Assembly: GCA_016801885.1 (NCBI GenBank) | Contig: CM028890.1 | Coordinates: 14,810,001 to 14,874,000 of the forward strand | Source of the DNA: Toxotes chatareus | Taxonomy: Eukaryota; Chordata; Actinopteri; Toxotidae | Reading direction: 5' to 3' | DNA: 64,000 nucleotides | The notes under the pieces: generated by a model | Told to the model about the DNA's origin: nothing | Databases searched by the model: none | The model's input: the letters and a program-made list of their open reading frames with translations, nothing else | Part shown: one piece after another, positions 34,827 through 48,558 of the stretch | Numbering within the stretch: the first letter of the stretch is position 1 | Layout: each line of letters opens with the position of its first letter | Made by a program: the position numbers and the translations under genes

Positions 34827-37800
34827 TGGCTGAGTGGCTCTGCTGCTAACAGCTTAACAACTTATGGGAGAGACTGCAGATCTTTAAATTGACTTAGGCT
34901 GACTATGGCACAAAGAGAATGATGGGCTGCCTCTGGAAACTTATGATGCTGTTAGACAAACACACAGACCCGTGTACTTTTTGTAAATAAATAGATATGA
35001 ACCATTATTTTCTTTTTGTATGTAAAAGAGGTTTTTTAGATTTTTGAATAAAGGGTAAAAGTCCTGGGTGAAGTTAAGATTTGAAAATATATTTTGATAC
35101 CTTTAGGTATGTACCCACTCTTCTGTTAAATTATTGAGCTTTTCCTTTCAAAAGAGGACTTTGTTAACTGTTCTTTCAGCAGGGAAAACAATAAATAATA
35201 AATAAAATTCCCCCAAAATCTAGGCAAAATTCTCTTAAAACCCATCTGCTCTTTTTAAAATCCCAATGTCAAGCAATGAGCCTTGGGTTTGCTCACATAT
35301 TATTTCTCTCTCTCTTATTATCTCTCTGCCAGTTTCTTCTATCATTTTCTCTCTCTCTCCCTCTTTCCTTCTTTCTTTCTTTCTTTCTTTTTCCCCCTCT
35401 TTCCCATCATCATTGCTAGTGGTCCCAGAGGTAATTACAAGGAGTTTCAGACAGCGGTTCTGGAGACCTGGGACTCTCCACCAACCATTATTCTCCAGAT
35501 CAATTGCTGTGGACTAAACTGAACACACACTCTCAGAAGCACAGAACAATTAAAAGTCAACACTTGGGAAAATTCTGCACACTCTCACATGGACACGCAT
35601 ATGCATGTGTGCACGCAAACATACACACACACCTGAATAGACCTCGAACGGCACACAAACATGCCGATACTCCTGCACAGACCAAACATGTGCGCACAGA
35701 CGTGTGGATTACACAGAATGAATGTATTCAGCATACTTGCACGCGCAAACACACACATGCAAGGAGACATTCAAGGAGAAACCTACGTACATAATGAAGT
35801 GGAAGAGGATTCAACGGAGCTTAAAGCCAATCTGGTGCTAAAAGAAAGTAGCAGATGAGGAATCTTATTTGATAACAGCTTCAAAACGGCCTACTACTGC
35901 GAGGGCCCCGTGGAGCCAAGTCGAGCGACAGCACCAAACAAACCTTTGCTCCAAGCACAACAAACGTTTTCATGTTTTCCCTTCAAAGGATCACACGCTA
36001 ATACGCTCCACAGTCTGCCTAATCAAAGCTCTCAAACTGTGTGTGTCTACGTGTGAGTCTGTACGAGTGTTGTGTGTGTGTGTGTGTGTTGTATGTGCTT
36101 GATGGTTGCATGTGCATTTATATGTATGCTTTCTGAGTCTTACACTACCCATGCACACAGATTCTTGAATAAGAGATGGGGGGGCAAATGTAATAGAATA
36201 GACACTTTGGATGCTAATTGGCTTGAACACAGCAAAGAAGAAAAGTAAATGTAGACGTTTTGTGAACCACACTTGACATAAATCTCATTAGAAGTGAAAA
36301 AAAGAAGCTGAAGAAATCAAGAATAAAACACAGCAAACGGTTGTTTAAAAGCTGCTTAAAACATGTCTGCAAACAGAAGCACACAGTGCCTCAGAGCTGT
36401 ATAGCTGGCGATTGAATGCCTAAGAGACCGTAATTCATTGCTGAGCCCTGTGTATGCACAGTTGGATGCTGGTAGCAGTCTCTTATATGGATCTAAATAT
36501 AGGAACTTGCTGTGTGTGGACTCTCACTTTGTCTCTCTCCTTCTGTCTCACCAACTTGAACACACACACACACACTTCTCAATAAACACTCCAGGTTATC
36601 ACAACTTTTGTCTCACACAAACTTGTGCATCTATGTATGTGTGCGACTGTCTCGTGAGGACTCTGGTGAAGTAGGGCAGGCTGTAGGAAAGTGGGGCGAC
36701 AGGGGGGCGGGAGGCGAGCCCAGTCAGAATATCAATAATGGATAAACATGTTGCCATCAGGAGAGACTGAAGGGGAGGGAGACGTGGAGAGACAGAGTGA
36801 GAGGGGGAGACAGAACCTGAGAGAAAGGGTAAAGAGTGAGGACAAAGGACAAGAGGAGAGAGAGAAGCTGGTGGAAACAGGGCGAGAGACAAAGAAAGCA
36901 GAGAGTGAGAGGAGACACATAATGAGTCAAGCGCTTTAGCTTTTAAAGGATCAACTTACGCAAATTAGGAAAACATATTTTCTTACTTATCTCATGTGGT
37001 ATCTAGCCATGCACAGAGTTTTGGTTTTATTTGCCAAGAGTATCTCTCCGTCTCTCTCTCTATCCGTCTCTCTGAGATTTCTCTGGCCACTTTAAGGGCA
37101 TTTTCAAACCTGTGTTGTTTAGTCCACATAAATCAGAGGGTGGTTTGTTTTTAAGATTCATTTGGGCTGATCTGAGCACAGCAATTACCTGGGTGCAGGA
37201 CCAAACACCCGCGCCAAGACCAAGCAATTTTTTTTTTTTTCTTTTCTGGTAGGTCGTGATCCAATTTTGATCTGTCCCAACTACAAGATGAACTGTGCAA
37301 GGCTCACCGTTAGTTAGAGAATTAATCTGTTACTCAAACTGGATTTTCTGGACCATATTTCAAACCTGAAGCCACCTGCCCTCACCAGCGCAGCCCATTT
37401 TGTTGTTTTACTGCAGGGCCGTTTTTTGCTAATACGCTGGAGGTGAAAGGTATTTAGTTTGTGATGTTCACAGATTTGAAAAACTACAAACAAAAAAAAT
37501 CAACAGAAGTTTGTCTTTCCAGAAACATTTCCTGTTATTTTAGATAATTCACGGAGCTCACTGTGACAAACTTTCTAAGAAAGAGCCTCTGGTTGAAAGT
37601 GACCACAATAAAGTCTAGCAGGGTGAATCCAGTCACTGTCTCTCGGAAAACATGACACCATTCAGTTTTTTTTTTTTTTTGTTTTTTTTTCCGTTTTATT
37701 TTTATGATGCTGTGGGCAATATAAATGAAATTACATTCACCTCCAGTGTATTGGGGTGAAGGCATCTCAGAAAAAAAAGATATTTCAAAATCTGAGCAAA

Positions 37801-38169
37801 TAAAACCAAAACAATCTCTGTGGCTAGAAAGCTCTGAGGGTAGGTGAGAACATATGTATTTGTTAATACGGACAGAATGCAACGCTTTAACATGGTCTTA
37901 CTGCCAAAACAATTAATCCTAACCATGAAACAAAAAAATTATAATTTAACTTGCAATTATAAGCTCCCATTTCAAATGAAAAAGAATTAACTGAAAAAGA
38001 TCTTCTTTTATTTATTGTTTTATTTTACTTATTCATTGATTTATTCTCTGTAGTAGCATTTGATTTTGCTTCTACTCCCTTTACAAGTACAATGGATGCA
38101 TGCCAACCACCTCCATCAGTGTGGATGCATATTATTGTACTGATAATACCTTTTCAATCTTTTGGTCCA

Positions 38170-38201
<32 letters not shown>

Positions 38202-39225
38202 AAAGGGTCATTGAGTCACTGGTAGTGAGTACTAGCAAGCAAGTGATTGGGGCATGGTTGGGTTTGGAACTGTACCATATTTCACATTTAAGTAGGCAAA
38301 CCAGTGTGAGAGGTGAGCCATCCCACAGTGTTCCAGATCCATTTAGCCTAAAGGTAAATGATGAAAATAGGATGCACAGGGCTCCACTCTGCACGCCATT
38401 GTCACCCCTGATTCACATTTATGCAGCCTCTAGCATAAAATCAGGTGTGTGTGCCAGTGTGTCTGTTTTTCTGTGCCCTGAGTGTGTGAGAGCGAGTACG
38501 AACGGAAAAGAAAAAGAGAGGAAGGTGTTCAGAGGTTTTGTGCTAAAGGGCATCCAAGTACTTACTTTCTTATAAATTTTGGCTCATGAATCCACAGCCA
38601 ATGTGTGTGTAAGTGTGTGCATGTATTCACATGTACTTCTGAGCAATCATAAATGCATGTTCGTGTCTGTGTGTGTTTAAACCGGTTACTGATCGGCTCC
38701 TTGGCTCTTGCGTTAAACAGTCCACCCAAGGCATTTTTTGGCGATTGAGTAACTCTGGGTTACCATGAGGGGCTTGTTGCTCCTGGCAACTCAGCTGTGT
38801 CCACTTTTGTCTGCTCCTTTCCAACTTGAAAAGACATCTTTGCACACAAAGATCGAAAAAAGGAGGCATATTGTGGTCCACGTAATGTGTTCAACAGTGA
38901 AATATTGATTCAACACCATTAAAATCTCCCAAACAAACTCATACACTATTCTTTCTTAAGGACATTGATGACCGACTAGTTGTGTTTCCATTCTCAAAGG
39001 GGGTGTCGGTGAGCATGTGTGTGTCTGCGTGCGTGTGTGTAAACACACTGACAGCTTTCCTCAGTACTTGTCCCTATGTACAAGCCGCTCTATTATTCCT
39101 TCCTTAATGACACTAATTAGACTGTTCCCTTTAATTAATCTGTCCTTGATTGAGCGTGTGTTTGTCTGTGTGTGAGTGCACAGTGTTTTGTTTTTTGTGT
39201 GTGTGTGTCTTTGTGTATGTGTGTG
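34823..39225. other. Intergenic sequence with C/T and purine tracts
   Basis: Contains a C/T-rich stretch with (CTTT)n at 35300-35402, CA-rich patches (35580-35760), a purine-rich tract (36755-36915), T-runs (37230-37242, 37665-37690) and the long T-run listed separately. GT-rich patches occur near 38425-38465 and 39150-39225. No gene is supported. Confidence 0.55.
38171..38197. repeat. Poly(T) run of 27
   Basis: Homopolymer. It could be the A-tail of an antisense retrocopy, but I see no recognisable element body next to it. Confidence 0.95.
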
Positions 39226-39227
39226 CC

Positions 39228-39520
39228 CCACTGGCATTGCTGCCAATGAGGCACATGATAATCAAACTGCTAATCCCACTGATCCTGATACTGAGTGAAT
39301 TATAGAAAACAAAATGCCAGGCTGAGATTGACACAGCATGCGGAGCGCCTTGAATTCTACGCACTTCGCTGACCTCGAAACACAGAACAGGGCAAAACTA
39401 TACATCTACAATTATCAAGGTGAAGAGAATTCAAGTGGAATCCATTACACCCTCCTAATTACTTGCAAAGGTTGCAATTAGTGAAGTAGTGCATTCGCCT
39501 TGCATGAAAAAATATGAGAG
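39228..39520. promoter_or_regulatory. Candidate conserved non-coding block
   Basis: Dense, non-repetitive sequence with homeobox cores: 'gataatcaaactgctaatcc', 'cctcctaattacttgcaaag', 'ttgcaattagtgaagtagtg'. It stands between a GT-rich patch and AT-rich flanks. Judged by eye only. Confidence 0.3.
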
Positions 39521-41093
39521 CGGAAAAACCACAGAAGGATTTGGAGTTGCACCAGCTCCCTTCTTTCTCTAATAAATATGATCATGCATATTCTCCCTCT
39601 TCTCTTTGTTTCCTCTTGACTGTTTCTTATTTTGGTTTGCCTCAGGCCCCGTGCAAAACCCAGTCCACCTCAGCAGAGAAAATGAGACAATGTTTCTGCC
39701 TATTGACTTTCTGTTTTCGTTCTATAATTGTTGCCATAAAGCATAATTAAACTTCATTGTTCATTCCTTCATCCTCTCTCTGTCTCTTTGCCGCTCTCTC
39801 GCTCTGCTCTTCGTGTGTTAGAAAGTAATTATATCTCGGTGTGCCTGCGAGATGGCACACTCCAGATCCACTGATGAGAGCAGGCTGGGAGGTTGAATAT
39901 AATGAAATAGAAAACATAACAGGATGCCAGCGTGCCATAGGTCTGGCCTCCCAGAGACCTGCTACTCCGACATAACACATAGAGAGCTTCACAAAGAACA
40001 GGATTTACTTTTTTAATCAAATGTGTCTTTTAAGACACAGTTACCACCTCAGCTGAATCGACGATGTTGATGTTTATGTTTTTCTGCTCCCAGGGTAACT
40101 GCTGGGGAAAAAAAAAAAAAAAATCAACTTTTCTATGTTTGTTTCAGCTACTGCCAGCTACACAAACTGATCCAGCAGCCAAGATAATTAAAAGAAGCAT
40201 ATCCTGTGATCAGAGAAAGAGGTGTGACATTCTCCCCTAAATTTACATTTAAGTCTTTGGAATTTACTTTCATGTGAGGAAAGCAACTAAGGTTGGATAT
40301 CCTTCAAACCACAACAACACTGACATAACCTCGCCCCACTCCTGTATTTTCAACAGCAGAAATCTCCAGAGTGGATGCATTGTGAGCTGTTTGTTTGTTT
40401 GTCTGACTAACACACATAGCATCCCCTGCTTATTTCTAGCAGTCATATTATTGAAAACAGAAATAGTACATGGCTACCTCTGCAAGCCCCAACTGAGCAC
40501 TAGATTCTTGAGGCTGATATCAATATTTGAGAGTTTAAAAAGAAAAAAAAGGGATCATTATATTTTGGCTGAGGTTTAAACACTGACACATAGCATGAAC
40601 AAATGTATAGAACACATACGCTGCTCCTATACGTCTGTAACCACCTCCATCAGTGACGTCACGGTGTTCAGACACACGGTGGAGTACATTTAACTGCAGC
40701 AAGGCGAGAGGCTAAACCACTGGAGGTTAGCAAATCACAGTTACCCGCCATGCATATGCATGAGCGTGGTGCTTCAGTAAGAGTAAGGATATTTTCAGGA
40801 GGCAATTGAAAAGTGTGTAATATTTTAAAGTAAATTTTGTGGAGAACTTTCACAGTTAACAAAGTAAAGTCTAATAAATTTACTCTGTATACAAGTCACA
40901 CAGTGTGCAGTGCGATTCAATCAGAAGGTGTAAGCCCCAACATTACCAACCACTTGTTATCAGGAATAAGAGTAAATATAATGGGTCACATGGATCTGTA
41001 TTAACAGGACACCTGTAGGACAGACAGGAGAGGCGCAGCCTGGGTCAAAGGTCAAGTTCTCTTATGCAAACTAGCGCTGTGAAAAGCTGATAT

Positions 41094-41096
<3 letters not shown>
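39521..41096. other. Intergenic sequence, no gene seen
   Basis: Unique-looking sequence with an A-run near 40108-40123. No coding or RNA gene is supported. Confidence 0.55.

Positions 41097-41152
<56 letters not shown>
41097..41152. repeat. (GT)n microsatellite
   Basis: About 28 GT units. Confidence 0.97.
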
Positions 41153-41153
<1 letters not shown>

Positions 41154-41614
41154 TGCTCCCTAGAAGAAGGAGGATTCAATACCATCTGCCTGTGTTTTGC
41201 TATCATGCCATGGGAGAGATGATTCAGACACACACGTGCACAGATAGATATGAGGGAAGGGTGTGTTGGGGATTTCAAGTGTTAAATTTTACAGAAGAAG
41301 AGAGAGGGAGAAAGAGCTCAAAAGAAAAAAATGAATGACAAAATATGAGATAGCTTAGGGAGGTGGGACCTCTGCAGCCACTTCGCTGTCACAGAGCGAA
41401 GGAGCCGGCATCACAGCATCAGCATACAAACACCTCGGTAATGAAGCGCCAGCAGTCCTGGGCTCTAACCACGCAGACCTATCCATCTCCCCCATGCATT
41501 ATTCACCGCACACAGCCATTTTACCGCCCAGCGCACCCGGCAAAGATTGGTTCCACTTTTTATTTATCTGTTTTTCATCCCCTCCCTCCTTTCCCTCCTG
41601 CTTCCTTACCGCAG

Positions 41615-41736
41615 CTTTTCAATTAAATTAAGGCAAGCGCGACACTAAATCCATGCGGCAGAGGCTGCCCACATGACAATTAGACTGTCAGCCAGACAGA
41701 GAAAGAGGCAGAGACGAGATAGTGAACACAGCCCAG
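41615..41736 (+). other. Exon-like unit (122 nt) with strong splice sites
   Basis: Preceded by an almost pure pyrimidine tract ending 'tgcttccttaccgcag' and closed by CCCAG|GTAAGT, a perfect donor. All three frames have stops near the left end, so it would be a 5' non-coding exon. An ATG at 41673 opens a frame (start MTIRLSARQRK…) that runs in phase 1 into the donor. No partner exon was found. It may be a first exon of an unrecognised transcript, a lncRNA exon, or chance. Confidence 0.25.
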
Positions 41737-42359
41737 GTAAGTTGGCAGTGCTGAAATTCTCATTTAGGGCAGCGAACCAAAGCCCAGACAATATGCCCAA
41801 GGCGGTGCTTTGTAGTCCTTCGAGACATTCTGCTCAGATTACCTGCACACTCAATTTTAAGGTCAAATTTCAATTTTCAGATTTTAGTCAAACATCAAAA
41901 AAACGACAACTAATTAAGACAGCTCACGGTGTATGAATAGAAGAACATTTATTCCATTCAGGAGTGACTGACTGACTCGATCTGTGATTAAGGCCCATAA
42001 TCTCAGATGAACCTCATAATCGGTCAGCAACACTACACCCCAGCTGGGTGGCTGTGCTGCTGCTTAAATCTTGGTATCAATGCCAAAAGATGGAGGCAGC
42101 GTGCCACAGGTGCAGCTAATAGGGTTAATAAAGAGCCGACGGATTAGCGAGTGGCTCCTGTGTGGGCGAGGAGAGAGGAGTGGTAATTTTTGGGCTCACT
42201 TTATTTAAATGATGAGAACGAGGAAGCAGCTGCCCCTTGAATTTGAAACCAACAGCATCACAGAGCGAAGTGGGAAGAGATAAGAGTAGATAGGAGCCAG
42301 AAGATATGGAATAATGGATGAAGGAGCAAAGGAGAAGGAATTAAAAATGAAATAATCTG

Positions 42360-42800
42360 ATTTGTTTTTTTCTTTTTACAGTCGATTGACACGACTAAAT
42401 TACTTGCTAGCCATCCGTGGTCGGCCTGTCATTCTCACAATATCTCAGTGCCTTGTCGTGACCTCGGTAATTTATTTTAAGTACACACATTCTATCTTGC
42501 AACATCAGAGCAGCTGACGAGGAGATTACTACTTGCTCCTCCGAGCAATATTTGGAAACTGTTTCCCCTAATTCCCTTCCACAAAATGCAACATTCAGCA
42601 GAACATCAGCCCAAATATTTCGAGAAACTGAATAATGGAAAAACTCTGCGCTGTTAATTATCTCTAGATAAACTCTGTCGGTTTAGAGTACATTGCCCAT
42701 TCATTGCACCCTGTTTTTATGTATTGGTATTTTGCTAAGTGGCTCATTTAAATAAACTTATTGCTAAATTCTATGTTTAAATTCGCTGTCTGAGAAGAAT
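42360..42800. promoter_or_regulatory. Candidate conserved non-coding block
   Basis: Unique, homeobox-core-rich sequence ('gctgttaattatctctagat', 'gtttagagtacattgcccat', 'ctcatttaaataaacttatt'). It begins with an acceptor-like 'tttctttttacag' (42381) followed by 85 nt, open in two frames, up to a weak GTAATT. A regulatory element is more likely than an exon. Confidence 0.3.
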
Positions 42801-43104
42801 ACAAGATTGAAGTGGAACAAATTGACAATTGGCTAAGCACTGCCCACTTTAGTTACTGCTCCTTTGTTTGTGCATGTATGCCAATTGAAATTTATCAGTT
42901 CGTGATTTCAGACAGAAGACATTTTTTCCAGCCACCCTTGTTTTCTCAGGAAATACAGGCACATGAACCATCACAGCATGTCCACTTTGTTGTTCAAATC
43001 AGAGCAAAAGTTGAACATTTTGGAAAGCATGCCCTTTTACTTTGTGAGACTTTGATTAGAAGATCAACACCAATCTCATATCTGTGCGGTAACAGAAGCC
43101 AGGT

Positions 43105-43220
43105 ATCTCAGCCTGGCTCTGGCCAAAGGTAACAAAATCCACCTATTGTACCAGTATCCATAAAGATTTGTACAAAAACTGAAGTGTAAAACTGACATTG
43201 TGGTTTTATGATGGGGTTAC
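43105..43220 (+). repeat. Truncated SINE-like repeat (same family as 28560-28750)
   Basis: 'cagcctggctctggccaaag', 'gtaacaaaatccacct' and 'acaaaaactgaagtgtaaaa' are the right half of the family. The left half is missing. Confidence 0.6.
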
Positions 43221-43750
43221 CACCATTCAGAGTCTCTGCTTGGGATGATTAAAGTTTCTTACAGTTGTCAAAGGTCTAACTGTAGAGACGTCATTGTACA
43301 AGTGAGGCGACACAGAGACAAAGGATGTATGACGTACAAGACAGATACAAAGGATGGTTTAACAAACAGGAAACCACATTGTGAGTTTCTATGTCCAGAA
43401 GCACAGAGAGACAACATCAGTCCCTGCAAATACACCATGTTGTGCGGTGTATACTTCCATGTGACCTTGAGTGACATTGAAGAACACGCCGCCTTACTTT
43501 CTAGTTTCCCTGGCAACAGCTGATGCACATGTATGTGCCTTTGCACCTCTGCTTAAATGTGTGCATTTTCAAAATGTGGGTTTGTGGGTTGTCAGCTGCG
43601 ACAGGTAAAGCGAGGTTTTGCCAGAGACAATTGGGAGTCAGCAGTCATTTCAGGGAGACCGCTGTTCCTGAAATGAGCAGAGACAGAACCCAAACCAAGC
43701 AATTAAGGAGAAGGTCAGGCTGGATAGATAGTCTCCCATTTCAAGAGAAA

Positions 43751-44025
43751 CACACACACACAGTAAGTAGTATTACTCTGCTTGTGAGGACGCTCAGTTA
43801 AGGCATTCATTCCATTACAACTAAACATGACTTTAACAGCCTCTGCTACATGGTTAACCTTAACCCTGACCTAACCTCAGCCTAGGTCTGATTCTAATCT
43901 CATGCCTGAACACAAGTTAAACTGTTAAAGCAGAAATGGTGACCAGAAAACGTCCTCTCTCTGCCTAATATCCTAGATTTTCATATTCATGTCACCTCGG
44001 TCCTCATAAGAAAGATCCACACATA
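43751..44025. repeat. Teleost 'gaccttaaccctgacctaacc' type repeat
   Basis: A short CA run, then 'gcttgtgaggacgctcagtt', 'cattccattacaactaaaca', 'ggttaaccttaaccctgacc', 'gtgaccagaaaacgtcctct' and 'ggtcctcataagaaagatcc'. This order is characteristic of a very common fish repeat flanked by CA runs. Confidence 0.6.
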
Positions 44026-45136
44026 TATACGTAGACGCGTAGCAACAGATGATGTGGCAGTGTAGATTCAGTGACACACACGAGGGCACTCGCATGCACA
44101 CTTACGTGCACAAAGGCGCACATCACTTTTCTAAATCTGAAAGCCAGTGTCCCATGTCGAAGGGTAGTTAAGAAGGTGGCATTTCACCAGAAGGTCTTTT
44201 AATGAGACGTGAATGGTGTAAGTGAAGCAGAGAGAGGGGGATCCTGCTGCATGCTGTGGCAACTCTTAACGACCGAGGAAGGGGCTGAGAGGGGTTGGCA
44301 GGCTGCACGAGGTGAAACATGCTGCAAGAATTACAATAAATACAAGGGAGGGACGCATGGACAGACAGTGGGCCGAAGAAAGTGGGTTAGTTAGGGATAT
44401 AGGAGGAATAAGAAAATGAGAGTCATTGAGAGGAAAAGAAGACGGGGAGGGAGGGAGGAAGACAGAGAGGGAAAGAGGGAGAGACACTCAGCTGAGCGAG
44501 AACACAGAAAAGTCATAACCCAGATTCAATTAACGTCTGATTGCTGTTCTATTGCTGTAATATTATACATCTGAGAGCAGTTTCATATTTCAAACAAAGG
44601 CCAAGCGTCAGCCTCATTTATGATCTCCCTCACCCATACACTTATTCTCACACACACACACACACACACACACTCAGAAACAGAAAATGGTTTGCTCTCA
44701 CTCTTTCCTGAGGAGGAGGGAAACGGAAAATGACATCAGAATAGAAACAAATGAAGTGATGACATAACAACAAAAAGCGTGGATGTGTTAGAGACAGAGA
44801 GAGAGCAGGAGAGATGGCACTCAGTCAACAGGAGTTTTGGAGGGCTGAGTGACAGCCTATTTGTTCGGGATGATGAAGATATTTCCATCCAGGCAGCCAT
44901 TTGTAGCGTCAGTGCCTAGGACAGCCTGTCAAATCTGCTTTAGCTCTCCGTCCTGTCTGCACACTGCTGCCATCACACACACATCCACATACACTGTCTG
45001 GTTGTTCCTAGACCACAACAGGTGTGCATCTGTGTGACTGTGGCTATGTGTGTTTTTCTGAAAGAAAGGAAAAGGCAGCTTGCTTTTGGGGCACCATTAC
45101 CAGCACATCACCTCCAGGCTGAATAATTTAAGGCCA

Positions 45137-45169
<33 letters not shown>

Positions 45170-48100
45170 GAGTAAATGCATTGTCCTCACCTTTTCTATG
45201 TCGCTCAGCCAGAAAGTGTTTTCATCCTCACCCCCTTTCCCACAACTGCCCAGTGGCAAAACATTACATGGACGGGAGGAGAGGAGGTGTGTGATTTCGA
45301 TGTAGTTAGCAGGTTGAATGCTGTTATAGTAGCACAGAAAGTGGGTAATGTAGTTTGTCAAACACCGCACATCCTTCACCTGTGTAACAGCAGGAAATAA
45401 GAGCTGAAACCATAATGTCACAGTGGGCTGTAAAACAGACGCTCGGGGGCAACAACGGCACAGAACCCCAAGTCATCAGAGACCGGACATCTGTCACGAA
45501 TGCACACATGCACACTTGGGCGAGGCATAAATACGCATGTGAACACACATACACACACACTAATTGTCTCTCTCCACACAGTCATAACTTTGTGAGCCCG
45601 TAAGTGGCTTTTGGGGAGACTCGCGGCAGAGAACTGAAGACACACACACACACAGACTCTGTGTCTCTACCTCTCTCTCTCCTCCCCAACACACACATTA
45701 AGTGGCGTAGGGGGGGACTGTGAACTCTGGTTGAACTCGGGGTAAAAGAGAGGTGAGAGGCAGTGCCACTCACATGCACGAATGGATACACACATACACA
45801 CCAACGAGCATTACAACAAGTACTGCGTGACCTACTGCAAAGGTATATAGTGTCTCAAAAAACAACATACAAATGGTGTTTGACAAATTTAATCTTAAAT
45901 GATGTGATCTTAATTTAAACACATCTATTAAGCCCTGAAAATGCACACTCAGCCGTGTGTGTGTGTGTTTGTTTGCACACACACACGTGATGTTAGTGCT
46001 CACAGTCAGAATCCCATTAACCTTTTAAGACCTCCCTCCATAAATACAGTTTGACTGATTGAGTGTTTCTGAAATCCTCTATTAATTATTGAAGAGAACA
46101 AGGCACCACCATATCCACCTTACACATCAGATGAATGAGGGTGGGTCAAATACCCCCCCAAAAATTTTAAATATTGTTTCTTGAACAACAGGAATGTGTT
46201 TTGCTCATACATGTGATTTTGGATTAACATATATGATACTGTGAGGAATTGTAGTGCGGGGAAATTGTGGTACAGTGTGGTGACGGTGGTGGTGGGGTTC
46301 CCTCTAAAAGATTAATGTGTAACTTTGTGTGACCCTGGCTCACTGCCTCACCAAGTCTCATTGGCAACCTTGGCCTGGAGTGTTCACCAAGAGCTGTTAG
46401 CCATGGCTCATCACACACAAGCACAAATGTACATGCGCGCACACACACATGCAAGCAGAGGAGGACTCACAAAGGTGCACATACCCAAACACACAAACCA
46501 CAGACAAGTGCACACAGACACACAGAGGAAGGCATCTGCACTCACGTGTACAGATTCATAGATACCTCTACACATGCACCAACACACACACACACGCACA
46601 CGCACACATATATATATTGGCTAACTGGTGGTTGATCAAGCCAATCTAAATGCTAAACAAGAATCTGTCTCAGGAGTAAACTACTGGCTGGCTGCAGACT
46701 GTCTCTTCTCTAGAGGCACTCAACAAGGGGACATAAAATTGATGTGCATGTGCGTGTGTGTGTGTGCGTGTGTGTGTGTGTGTGCGTGTGTGTGTCATTT
46801 TCAAGACCTCAGGCCCTTAGTCACACTGAGAAAATTCTGAGGTACTTGCAAGAAATGATTTTTTTTTTCCTCCATCAGTAATTGCTAGGTAGAGAAGAGA
46901 AAAGTAATGGCGGTATCAAGCAAACACACACACACACAAAGGTTGGGAATAATGTCCACAAACACACCCCAAAACACACACTCACATATAAAGACACTTT
47001 GCTGCAGGTAACTCGACCTGATGATACAGCCTTTGAAATCAGCTCCCTGATTCAACAATAAGCCTGTGTGATGATGCTTTTTTGTATGCAGAGAAAAGGG
47101 ATGAACAGTGCATACGTGAATGTGCCCTTATTTGATATTCTGTGCGGCAGCTTTACCTTCCCACAGGCCCACTGCAGATAAGTAAACCTGCAACTACAAC
47201 ATTGGGTTTCAGGGAAAAGACAACAAGCTCCACATTAGCATATCATCTATTATATTATCTAGTGCGACTGTCTACGCTTGTATAAACCACACTGGTGGGT
47301 ATTTTTTCTCATGGTGTTCAAAGTGTAATACTGGCCATTTTCTCATCAATCTGCCATTTCTGCTGTTCTCTCTGCACCTAATCAAAAGGTAAAATGAAGT
47401 CATAAACAGACACTGTGCAAAGATTTGCCTTGAACACTACATGCTGAAGTATAGGAGGATGCAGGCGGCGTACACCTGCATGTGTATGCGTGTGTGAGAC
47501 AATGTGTGTTTGAGCCAATGAGAACACACAGAGGACGCCGTGATGAAGATTGACTTGTTGAGTAATGAAAACCCACTGCAGCCTTCCTCAGAGAGACAGA
47601 GCACGAGAGAGGGACAAGAGAGCGAAGTAATGAAGTAATGAAGAAGCAAACGGCTCAGAGGGTCGCACTTTGGAGAGAGGGGGGCGTCCCTGGGGGCCAG
47701 AGGGAAGAGAGGGGCTGAGACAGGGAGCTAAAGAAAGAGAGGAGAAACTAGGGAAAGAGGAGAGAGCATGGCTTAGAGAGCAACGGGGGCAGAGAGGAGA
47801 AAGTGGAAGGACAGGAGCCATGATGGATGGAAAGACATTTGCATGCAATACACATTTAGGGCGAAGCAGGAGGGCAGGGTACCTGAGGAGTCACAGGAAA
47901 GCAATGTCTTGTTTGGAAGCCAGTGCGTGAGGCCATCTGAGGACTTTGTTGTGGAACAGGTTGTTTCAAAGTTGTTTCCACTCGCTTCTAAATAGAGGAG
48001 AGGGCTCAGGTGTGTGACTGGGAGACTGTTCGGCCTTTAACATAAATCCCAAGGCAACGCTGATCTATAATTCATACCGACAAATTGAGGTGACACCAGA

Positions 48101-48495
48101 AGGAAACACAGGATCCTGTCTGAACACACACACACACACACACACACGCATTCTTTCAGGCAATCTGTGGAATGACTATGTCTCTTGGGGTGTAGGCTAA
48201 ACACCCATTGCTATGGTGATGGAGCTTGGGCTCTATCCAAAGAGACAGAGATGATATATAGAGAGGTTCATCCTTCATGGATAGCCATGAGGGGAAAACA
48301 GCAGCCAAATAACACCAGTGCCTGTAGGACCCCGGGGCCTTTCAATTTGGGGGAAATTGTTGCTCACGGCAACCTACGAGGATATTTGTCACGTCACTGG
48401 ACGATCCAGAGCAACAGATCACTATCGATTGGACTGTTGGGGTTTTACGTGACATGGCTCAAGGTGCTGCTGTGCTGTGTGAATGTCAGCTCAAA
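44026..48495. other. Intergenic sequence with CA runs and purine tracts
   Basis: Short CA runs at 44649-44673, 45137-45163, 45545-45560, 46915-46938 and 48125-48148. GT-rich DNA at 46745-46797 and purine-rich tracts at 44395-44490 and 47585-47815. No gene is supported. The frames on either strand of the purine tracts are low complexity. Confidence 0.55.
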
Positions 48496-48498
48496 TGT

Positions 48499-48554
<56 letters not shown>
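48496..48554. repeat. Compound (GT)n(GA)n microsatellite
   Basis: About 13 GT units pass directly into about 16 GA units. Confidence 0.97.
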
Positions 48555-48558
<4 letters not shown>

